Shown here in pieces: positions 6,748 through 12,001 of a stretch of DNA of 12,001 nucleotides. Source of the stretch: RBG-16-66-20 sp038040245 (lineage in GTDB: Bacteria > Pseudomonadota > Gammaproteobacteria > Burkholderiales > SG8-39); NCBI GenBank assembly GCA_038040245.1, contig JBBPIU010000093.1, forward strand, positions 1 to 12,001, read 5' to 3'. Under the pieces are notes generated by a model. It worked only from the letters and a program-made list of their open reading frames with translations. It was not told where the DNA came from and ran no database searches. Numbering within the stretch: the first letter of the stretch is position 1; each line of letters begins with the position of its first letter. Position numbers and translations under genes: made by a program.

Positions 6748-7674
6748 ATGAAAATCTTCATGACAGGCGCTTCCGGGTACATCGGCGGAACCGTGGCCGA
6801 TTCACTGATCAAGTCCGGCCACTCGGTGGCCGCGCTCGCCCGCACGGAGGCAGCCGCGGCCAAGATGCGCGCCCACGGCATCGAAGCCGTGCACGGCGAC
6901 TTGAGCAGTCACAGCGTGGTCAGGAACGCGGCGCGAATTGCGGATGCAGTGATCAATTGCGCCAACGCCGATGACCCGTTCGTGGTCGCGGCGATCGTCG
7001 AAGGACTGGCAGGATCGGGCAAGGCGTTTCTGCACACCAGCGGCTCGAGCGTGGTCGGCGACAAGGCCGCGGGAAAATTCTCGCCTAATGTCCATCACGA
7101 AGACACGCCTTTGGAGCCGCTCCCCGAGAAGATCCAACGCTTTGCGGTGCAGCGTGCGGTACTTGCCTCGTCCAGCCAGGGAGTGCGCTCGGTGGTGCTG
7201 TGTCCCTGCCTCATCTACGGTCGTGGACGGGGAGCGAACCCCGACAGCATTCAGGTGCCGAACCTGATCCGCCAGGCGGTCAAGAGCGGCGTTCCCCGTT
7301 ACATCGGTGACGGCGAGAATATCTGGTCCACGGTACACATCGAAGACGTTGCCGGCGCCTACCTGCTCGTGCTCGAAGCCGCGCGCGCCGGATCGTTCTA
7401 TTTCATCGAAAACGGAGAAGCGAGCCTGAAGTCGATTGTCGAATCGATTGCGCGCCTGATCGGCGCAAAACGATCCCCGGAGAGCTGGAGCATCGACGAG
7501 GCGGTCGCGGAGTGGGGGCCGCAGGCGGCTTGGTTCTCCCTTGGCGGAAACAGCCGCGTCAGCGCCGAGAAGGCGCGCAAAATGCTCGGCTGGAAGCCCG
7601 CAGGCGCCGATCTTTTCCATGAGATCGAGCAGGGGTGGTACCGGCGCCAGCTCGAAGCGGGCGCCTACGCTTGA
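6748..7674 (+). CDS. NAD(P)-binding epimerase/dehydratase-like protein (atypical extended SDR)
   Basis: Rossmann-fold protein of the NAD-dependent epimerase/dehydratase type, 308 residues. The cofactor motif GASGYIG (7-13) is followed by HGDL (49-52) as in extended SDRs, a serine-rich HTSGSS (96-101), and the later CLIYGRGRG (154-162) and HIEDVAGA (197-204) segments, which match the extended-SDR fold through to the C-terminus. The usual YxxxK catalytic pair is not visible where expected; the helix reads KIQRFAVQR (128-136), with arginine and glutamine at plausible alignment positions. It may therefore be an atypical SDR that binds NAD(P) but works by another mechanism, or acts as a reductase or sensor. 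It follows the flavin oxidoreductase by 55 bases with its own strong SD. The last gene of the + block, it faces the M24 gene tail to tail. Confidence 0.88.
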   Translation: MKIFMTGASGYIGGTVADSLIKSGHSVAALARTEAAAAKMRAHGIEAVHGDLSSHSVVRNAARIADAVINCANADDPFVVAAIVEGLAGSGKAFLHTSGSSVVGDKAAGKFSPNVHHEDTPLEPLPEKIQRFAVQRAVLASSSQGVRSVVLCPCLIYGRGRGANPDSIQVPNLIRQAVKSGVPRYIGDGENIWSTVHIEDVAGAYLLVLEAARAGSFYFIENGEASLKSIVESIARLIGAKRSPESWSIDEAVAEWGPQAAWFSLGGNSRVSAEKARKMLGWKPAGADLFHEIEQGWYRRQLEAGAYA

Positions 7675-7695
7675 CGATAAGCGCGCGCTGCTCCT
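7675..7695. other. Convergent intergenic gap
   Basis: Only 21 bases separate the stop codons of two converging genes. I see no hairpin followed by a T-run on either strand, so transcription from each side may run into the other gene or end by a factor-dependent route. Confidence 0.6.
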
Positions 7696-8985
7696 TCAGC
7701 CTGCGTTGAGGGGTCGAAAGCCCCAGGAAAAGAGCGGGCGGCCGCCGTTCTCCGTGACGACGACGACCTCCTCGAGCCAGTAGCGCTCGCGCTCGCCGCC
7801 GGGAACCAGCAGGTGCAGCGGCACCACCATTCCCTTCTCCAGTGTCCAGTCGCTGTTGGCCTTGCCGTCCGCGGTGCGCTGTTCGATGTCCATGTGGGAA
7901 AGCCCGAGGCCGTGAAAAAAAATCACTGCGTCGGCCGGATTCGGCAATCCCGCCTTGCCGTAGACCTCGCGCGCGAGCGACTGCAGAGCGCTCACGCGCG
8001 CGCCCGGGCGCATGGTCTCGAGCAGGGATTCGGCGACCCGCGCCGTGGCTTCGGCGTTGCGTTTTCCGCTGCCCTCGGGTTCGCCGTCGACTACCCACGT
8101 CTTGCCGCCATCCCAGCAGTAAAGGTCGAGGGTTCCGTGGCAGTCGAACATCACGTGGCTGCCGCGCTCGATTTCGCCATTCTCGAGCCCGGTCTGCAGC
8201 GAGATCGTCGCGTCGGCTCCCTGAGGATGATTCCAGACCATCGCGCCCGGATCGCGCACGAACCCGCCGAGATCGACGGCGGCGCGCGCGTAGGCATGGC
8301 CCAGATCGCGCCAGGTCATGCCGCGCTGCCACGCCGCGATCGTGCGCCGGATCGCCGCTTCGTTCAGCCGCGTGGCGCGTTCGAGCAACCGCAGCTCCGC
8401 ATCGGTCTTCACCGCGCGCGCGAACATGAGTGCGTCATAGCCGTCTGCGACCTCGACCGTGTCGATCCCAAGCCGCATGCCGAAACCGGGATCGTCGAAG
8501 GCGACGCGGCCGTGTTCGAACTTGAGATCCTTGAATGCGCCGCGCAGTGCTGTGCTCATGTCAAAAGCGTAGTTCTGGCGGGCGCGCTCAAGCCAGGCGA
8601 CCCCGGCGCCGCTAGCGGGAATGAATCGGTCGATATCGGTGCGTGCGGGCGGCAGATCGAGCGGCATCATCACGGCGCGGAACGGCCGCAGATCCTCGAC
8701 CCAGGTCGGTTGCGCGAGGAACGTCGCGAGGTAGTAGTCGGCGACCACCATGACCGGGTGCTCGGGCGCGTGGCGCGAGAGCATCACGGCATAAGGCCGC
8801 GGCTCGTCGGACTTGTGCGCGATCGCATTGAATCCGGTCAGGTAGAGGACGTTCTGCGGCGAGGTGGCGACGATCGCGTCCAGATTGCGCGCCGCCATGG
8901 CGTGAAGCAGGCGATCGATGTCGCACAAGCGCCTGGGCAGCGGCTCGCGCCGCGGTGTCGTATCGGAGTTCGCCGGAGAATGCAT
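7696..8985 (-). CDS. M24-family metallopeptidase-like protein (aminopeptidase P/creatinase fold)
   Basis: Predicted cytoplasmic pita-bread-fold hydrolase. From the ATG at 8985 it has 429 residues; a TTG two codons upstream (8991) is an alternative start. Numbers here count from that TTG. Residues about 20-160 form a creatinase-type N-terminal domain (NVLYLTGF near 47-54); the rest is the catalytic domain. Expected M24 metal ligands are D283 (MFDCHG) and D294 (WDGGKTW), 11 apart as in methionine aminopeptidase, H360 (FFHGLGL) and E407 (WLEEVVVVTENG). At the site of the fourth ligand, normally glutamate in a GMVxxxEPG motif, the sequence reads GMVVPLHLLVPGG, with H393. Activity may thus be altered, or the protein may belong to a hydrolase branch acting on small amides rather than Xaa-Pro peptides. 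It follows the methyltransferase stop by ten bases, likely as the second gene of one unit. SD is weak. Confidence 0.88.
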   Translation of the reverse strand: MHSPANSDTTPRREPLPRRLCDIDRLLHAMAARNLDAIVATSPQNVLYLTGFNAIAHKSDEPRPYAVMLSRHAPEHPVMVVADYYLATFLAQPTWVEDLRPFRAVMMPLDLPPARTDIDRFIPASGAGVAWLERARQNYAFDMSTALRGAFKDLKFEHGRVAFDDPGFGMRLGIDTVEVADGYDALMFARAVKTDAELRLLERATRLNEAAIRRTIAAWQRGMTWRDLGHAYARAAVDLGGFVRDPGAMVWNHPQGADATISLQTGLENGEIERGSHVMFDCHGTLDLYCWDGGKTWVVDGEPEGSGKRNAEATARVAESLLETMRPGARVSALQSLAREVYGKAGLPNPADAVIFFHGLGLSHMDIEQRTADGKANSDWTLEKGMVVPLHLLVPGGERERYWLEEVVVVTENGGRPLFSWGFRPLNAG

Positions 8986-8995
8986 ATCCAATAGT

Positions 8996-9622
8996 CTAAG
9001 GCACTGTCCAGAGCAGGAGCGGATGCCCGCTGGCCTCGATGGTGCGCTCGGGCGGCCAGTTTCCGAGGCCGAATCGGTGCGACACGATGCGAGTGCCGGG
9101 ACGCAGTTCCGAGAGCAGCTTCGGTATCAGCCGCTGGTTCATTTCGGGAAACAGAAACAGGGTCACCACCGTGGCTTCGCGCAGATCGGCGCGAAACAGG
9201 TCCTCCTGGCGAAATTCGACGAGGCGCTCCATCCCGGCCTCGCGGGCGTTGCAGCGGGCGCGCTCGATCATGCGCCCATCGAGCTCGATCCCGACCCCGC
9301 GCGCGCCGTAGGCCTGCGCGGCGGCGATGGGGATCCGGCCATCGCCGGAACCAAGGTCGTAGACGACGTCGGTCCGCGACACAGCCGCTAGCCGCAGCAT
9401 CGCCTCGACCACGTGGTGCGGGGTTGGGAGGTACGCCACCTCGGCTTCATGCATTTCGGCGGCGTTGGGCTGCGTGGCGCCGCGCGCTTTCGCCGGGCCG
9501 CAATCCGCGTTCGCATGCTGCGAGCCGGCTGCGCCAGCGAATAGCAATGCCGCAACAACGCGGAACAACGCGCCGCCCTGGGCGAACTTGCCCAGGTGCA
9601 CGAAGTGCCGGTCGTTCACCAT
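8996..9622 (-). CDS. Class I SAM-dependent methyltransferase with N-terminal hydrophobic segment
   Basis: A 208-residue protein with a Rossmann-type methyltransferase domain. Motif I is DLGSGDGR (89-96), the strand-2 acidic residue is E113 (GIELD), and a QEDLF (139-143) follows. The whole pattern, including PTPHHVVEAML before motif I and LRPGTRIVSHRF after it, matches small bacterial class I methyltransferases related to lysine methyltransferases of the FAM173/ATPSCKMT type (recognised from memory; substrate unproven). Before the domain is a hydrophobic stretch at about 18-34 ending in HANA, which looks like a signal peptide or membrane anchor. A secreted SAM enzyme is unexpected, so anchoring with a cytoplasmic domain, or a mis-set start, should be considered. 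AGAGGG sits very close to the ATG; the adjacent GTG codon (second codon) would have better spacing. It diverges from the second TRAP operon and leads into the M24 gene. Confidence 0.87.
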   Translation of the reverse strand: MVNDRHFVHLGKFAQGGALFRVVAALLFAGAAGSQHANADCGPAKARGATQPNAAEMHEAEVAYLPTPHHVVEAMLRLAAVSRTDVVYDLGSGDGRIPIAAAQAYGARGVGIELDGRMIERARCNAREAGMERLVEFRQEDLFRADLREATVVTLFLFPEMNQRLIPKLLSELRPGTRIVSHRFGLGNWPPERTIEASGHPLLLWTVP

Positions 9623-9659
9623 GCCCTCTGACTCATTTCAGGCGCTACGATTGCACGAA

Positions 9660-9676
9660 CCCCGCAGCTTGCGGGG
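9660..9676. repeat. Perfect inverted repeat in divergent intergenic region
   Basis: CCCCGCA and TGCGGGG, separated by a 3-base GCT, form a seven-base-pair perfect inverted repeat. There is no T-run on the + side. It could be an operator half-site pair or an RNA hairpin in the methyltransferase leader. Confidence 0.6.
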
Positions 9677-9683
9677 AAGTGAC

Positions 9684-9698
9684 TGCTGCATAGCAGCA
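9684..9698. repeat. Second perfect inverted repeat in divergent intergenic region
   Basis: TGCTGC and GCAGCA flank a 3-base ATA, forming a six-base-pair perfect inverted repeat eight bases from the first one (9660-9676). The tandem placement between divergent genes suggests regulation, but no regulator gene lies in the window to pair it with. Confidence 0.5.
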
Positions 9699-9757
9699 AG
9701 AAATCGACGGGAGGACGGCGAGGATCGAGCGACGGCGGCCCGGAATGGCAAAGCTGC

Positions 9758-9786
9758 TTGACGGATATCGCACGAATCGCGATGAT
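9758..9786 (+). promoter_or_regulatory. Candidate sigma70-type promoter of second TRAP operon
   Basis: TTGACG (9758-9763, five of six consensus bases) and GATGAT (9781-9786, four of six) are separated by 17 bases, the optimal spacing. Transcription would start near 9793, leaving a short leader that still contains the RBS. This is the best promoter match noted in this intergenic region. Confidence 0.5.
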
Positions 9787-9800
9787 TGATTTCTCAAACG

Positions 9801-9807
9801 GGAGGAG
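9801..9807 (+). promoter_or_regulatory. Ribosome binding site of second TRAP binding protein
   Basis: A strong GGAGGAG lies six bases before the ATG at 9814, consistent with high expression of a periplasmic binding protein. Confidence 0.8.
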
Positions 9808-9813
9808 TACAAA

Positions 9814-10884
9814 ATGTCGCGAAACCTGCTGAAGTTAGGGGTCTTGGGCGCATCGGCCTTGACCTTCACGTTGCTGACCACGCAAGCCGGTGCCCAGGAG
9901 AAGGTCAGCTGGAAGATGCAGAGCACCTTCCCCAGTTCGCTCACGCACCTTGGCCCTTCCGGTGTGCGCTTCACCAAGGACCTCGAGCGCATGTCCGGAG
10001 GCAATTTCGCGGTCAAGTTCTTCGAGCCCGGTGCGCTCGTTCCCGCCCTCGAGTGCTTCGATGCGGTCTCCAAAGGATCGGTCGAGTCGTGCTGGACGCC
10101 AGCCGGCTATTTCACCGGCAAATATCCCGCGCTCGCATTCTTCACCGCGGTGCCGTTCGGCCCGAATATCGGCGAGTTCATGGCCTGGAAGTGGTTCGGC
10201 GGCGGCAGCGAGTTGCAGGCAGAGATCTACGCCAAGCACAATCTGGTTTCCTTCGATGCCTTGTGCATCGGCCCCGAGACTTCCGGCTGGTTCCGCAAGG
10301 AGGTCAAATCGCTCAACGAGCTGAAGGGCATGAAGATGCGCTTCTTCGGCCTCGGCGCCCAGGTGATGCAAAAGCTCGGCGTCTCCACGCAACTGCTGGC
10401 CGCGGCCGACATCTATCCGGCGCTAGAGCGCGGCGTGATCGACGCCACCGAGTTCTCGATGCCGGCGATGGACATCAAGCTCGGCTTCCACCAGATCGCC
10501 AAGTTCAACTACTTCCCGGGCTGGCACCAGCAGACTTCGTGCACCGATTTCATGGCAAACAAGACGGCTTACGACAAGCTGCCCGAAGCCTACAAGGCGA
10601 TGATCCAGGTGGCTGCCAAGGCGCAGGTGATTCACACCTTTGCCGAATCTGAGGCCATGCAGTTTCCCGTCATGGCCGAGATGCGCGACAAGCATAAGGT
10701 TCAGATCAAGCGCTGGGACGACAAGGCATTGGCCGCCTACGAGCAGGCGTGGCTCGATGTGCTCAAGGAGGAGTCGGCCAAGGACCCGGTGTTCAAGAAG
10801 ATCGCCGACCACTACCTCGACTTCCGCAAGAAATACGCCATCTGGGGCACCTCGCAGGTGTTGAAGCCGACCTACCTCAAGTGA
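9814..10884 (+). CDS. TRAP transporter solute-binding protein, TakP-like (alpha-keto acid type)
   Basis: Periplasmic binding protein of a second TRAP system, 356 residues. A signal peptide spans about 1-27: basic start, hydrophobic core at 8-22, likely cleavage after QAGA. The mature sequence carries the branch signature of TakP-like proteins: PETSGWFRKE (154-163), MKMRFFGLG (173-181) with conserved R176, GVIDATEF (207-214) with E213, and FPGWHQQ (234-240). In the known TakP structure this region binds a 2-oxo acid together with a cation, so an alpha-keto or related hydroxy acid is a reasonable ligand (inference from family). It is distinct from the protein at 44-1036 in length and motifs. 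It has its own candidate promoter and a strong RBS, and is followed by a stable hairpin before the dctQ gene. Confidence 0.93.
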   Translation: MSRNLLKLGVLGASALTFTLLTTQAGAQEKVSWKMQSTFPSSLTHLGPSGVRFTKDLERMSGGNFAVKFFEPGALVPALECFDAVSKGSVESCWTPAGYFTGKYPALAFFTAVPFGPNIGEFMAWKWFGGGSELQAEIYAKHNLVSFDALCIGPETSGWFRKEVKSLNELKGMKMRFFGLGAQVMQKLGVSTQLLAAADIYPALERGVIDATEFSMPAMDIKLGFHQIAKFNYFPGWHQQTSCTDFMANKTAYDKLPEAYKAMIQVAAKAQVIHTFAESEAMQFPVMAEMRDKHKVQIKRWDDKALAAYEQAWLDVLKEESAKDPVFKKIADHYLDFRKKYAIWGTSQVLKPTYLK

Positions 10885-10889
10885 GTGGA

Positions 10890-10918
10890 CGTCGGCGCAG
10901 CGCAATGCTGCGCCGACG
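10890..10918 (+). promoter_or_regulatory. Strong hairpin between second dctP and dctQ
   Basis: A perfect 12-base-pair, GC-rich stem (10890-10901 with 10907-10918) with a five-base loop GCAAT lies five bases after the binding-protein stop. No T-run follows, so it is not a standard intrinsic terminator. It fits an RNA that protects the upstream message from 3' decay and so raises the ratio of binding protein to membrane subunits (inference). Confidence 0.75.
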
Positions 10919-10978
10919 CACTCCGGCGCGGCAGGGGGGAATGCCGCGGAAGCGGTGTGGGGCGGCGGGCCGGGCACC

Positions 10979-11539
10979 ATGAACGCCTTGTTGAAGTTGT
11001 CTGAGGTTCTGCGCCGGCTGCTGGAAGTGATCGCCCTGACGGGCGGGTGGCTGCTGGTCGTCATGGCCTGCGTGACCACCTTCGATGTGGTCGCGCGCAA
11101 GTTCGGCATGCAGCTGCCATTCACCAAGCTGCAAGAGCTGGAGTGGCACTTCCACGCCGCGATCTTCTCGCTGTGGATGGGGTACTGTTACACCATCAAC
11201 GCGCATCCGCGCGTCGATTCCTTCACCGAGCGGATGACCCATCGCGGCAGGGCCTGGGTCGAGCTCGCCGGTTGCCTACTGCTGGCGCTGCCCTACATCG
11301 CGCTGGTCTCGTACTACAGCCTGGAATTCGTGGAGAAATCCTACGCGCTGAACGAACAGTCCGACAGTACCGTCGGCCTGACCCACCGCTGGGTTATCAA
11401 GGGCGTTTACGCCGCCGGGCTCTGGCTGGTGGTGCTCGGCATCCTCAGCGTGCTGCTGCGCGTGATCGTCTTCCTGTTCGGAAACAAGTCGGTGGAAGAA
11501 GTCAATTTGCAGATCGGCCATGTGGAATCGGACGTCTAG
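10979..11539 (+). CDS. dctQ: TRAP transporter small membrane subunit, DctQ family (second system)
   Basis: Small membrane subunit of the second TRAP carrier, 186 residues from the ATG at 10979. Four hydrophobic segments lie at about 18-38, 57-74, 93-115 and 140-168. The signature ELEWHFH (53-59) followed by GYCYTINAHPRVD (68-80) is the form seen in the larger DctQ subunits paired with TakP-like binding proteins, and differs from the WTEE form of the other DctQ in this window. An in-frame GTG at 10955 would add eight glycine-rich residues and is less likely. The SD is weak at either start. The leader of 94 bases after the binding-protein gene holds the strong hairpin. The stop lies 21 bases before the dctM start. 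Confidence 0.9.
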   Translation: MNALLKLSEVLRRLLEVIALTGGWLLVVMACVTTFDVVARKFGMQLPFTKLQELEWHFHAAIFSLWMGYCYTINAHPRVDSFTERMTHRGRAWVELAGCLLLALPYIALVSYYSLEFVEKSYALNEQSDSTVGLTHRWVIKGVYAAGLWLVVLGILSVLLRVIVFLFGNKSVEEVNLQIGHVESDV

Positions 11540-11546
11540 TGCGAAC

Positions 11547-11552
11547 CGGGAG
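11547..11552 (+). promoter_or_regulatory. Ribosome binding site of second dctM
   Basis: CGGGAG sits eight bases before the GTG at 11561 and supports that non-ATG start. Confidence 0.6.
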
Positions 11553-11560
11553 TAGTCATC

Positions 11561-12001
11561 GTGCTTAGATTTCTGGCCGACAACCTGGCCCTGATCATGT
11601 TCGTGTCGATGTTTTTCTTCATCTTCGTGGGCTACCCGGTGGCCTTCATCATGGGCGGGCTGTCGCTCGCCTTTGCGGTCTTCGGCGCGTGGCTCGGCGT
11701 GTTCAACATGATCGGCCTGTCCGATATCGTGCTGCGCATGTGGGGCGGCGTCGCCAATGACCCGGTGCTGGCATCGATCCCGATGTTCATTTTCATGGGC
11801 GCGATATTGGAGCGCTCCGGCTCCGCCAAGGACATGCTGGACGCAACAGTGGTACTGCTGAAGCGGTGCCCAGGCGCGCTGGCGGTCTCCGTGATGGTGA
11901 TGGGCACCATCCTGGCCGCGCCGATCGGCGTCGTCGGCGCGGCAGTGATCACGCTGTCGGTGATCGCTTTGCCGCAGATGCTGGCCGCGGGCTACGACAA
12001 G
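11561..12001 (+). CDS. dctM: TRAP transporter large permease subunit, DctM family (partial, runs off window)
   Basis: The open frame from GTG at 11561 runs without a stop to the window edge and encodes the first 147 residues of a DctM subunit. It shows the typical opening helix with FVGYPVAFIMG (about 22-32), the conserved IPMFIFMGAILERSG segment (70-84), and GTILAAPIGVVGA (117-129) followed by ALPQMLAAGYDK. These match the first third of DctM proteins, whose full length is usually 430 or more residues. In most relatives the GVVGA region is preceded by a serine- or threonine-rich turn; here it reads AAPIG. With the preceding two genes it completes a P-Q-M operon. The GTG has a suitable SD. 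The C-terminal two thirds lie outside the window. Confidence 0.88.
   Translation, partial: MLRFLADNLALIMFVSMFFFIFVGYPVAFIMGGLSLAFAVFGAWLGVFNMIGLSDIVLRMWGGVANDPVLASIPMFIFMGAILERSGSAKDMLDATVVLLKRCPGALAVSVMVMGTILAAPIGVVGAAVITLSVIALPQMLAAGYDK

Noticed and set aside
7813..8994. Plus-strand open frame of 393 codons opposite the M24 gene
   Set aside because: The product is Arg/His/Ala/Gly-rich without domains, while the minus-strand product has clear M24 motifs. It is an antisense shadow.
9660..9698. Tandem inverted repeats as a CRISPR or repetitive-element array
   Set aside because: The two repeats differ in sequence, occur once each and have no spacer pattern; they are simple hairpins.

Overview
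The window is a gene-dense, GC-rich bacterial segment. Codon use, gene style and two complete-looking tripartite TRAP uptake systems suggest a free-living proteobacterium, probably betaproteobacterial (Burkholderiales-like); this is an inference from style, with no marker gene present. No RNA genes, insertion sequences, CRISPR arrays, phage genes or origin features were seen, and no stretch over 300 bases lacks a gene.

Region 1 (44-7674, + strand) is a long co-directional catabolic block. A TRAP solute-binding protein is followed by an intrinsic-terminator-like hairpin, then the small and large membrane subunits (DctQ, DctM). Directly coupled to these are a classical short-chain dehydrogenase (SDR), a mandelate-racemase-type enolase-superfamily enzyme and a xylose-isomerase-like TIM-barrel protein. 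Next come a luciferase-like flavin oxidoreductase and, after 55 bases, an atypical NAD(P)-binding epimerase-like protein. From dctQ to the TIM-barrel gene, successive genes overlap or touch (4-nt overlap, 1-nt overlap, 1-nt gap, 8-nt overlap), which argues for co-translation. The simplest reading is uptake of an organic or sugar-type acid through the TRAP system, then oxidation (SDR), dehydration or epimerisation (enolase-superfamily enzyme) and isomerisation or aldol-type cleavage (TIM barrel). The flavin monooxygenase does not fit ordinary sugar-acid catabolism and is the main hint of an uncharacterised pathway.

Region 2 (8985-7696 and 9622-8996, - strand) holds a probable two-gene unit: a SAM-dependent methyltransferase with a hydrophobic N-terminal segment, then an M24 (aminopeptidase P/creatinase fold) metallohydrolase in which one expected metal-binding glutamate reads as histidine. 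It converges on region 1 with only 21 bases between stop codons and no evident terminator.

Region 3 (9623-12001, + strand) begins with a divergent intergenic region holding two tandem perfect hairpins and a reasonable sigma70-type promoter. A second TRAP operon follows: a solute-binding protein resembling the alpha-keto-acid binder TakP, a strong 12-bp hairpin, DctQ, and a DctM that runs off the window end. The two TRAP systems are clearly different in sequence, so they probably import different carboxylates. Both carry a strong hairpin between the binding-protein gene and the membrane-subunit genes, consistent with making excess binding protein.
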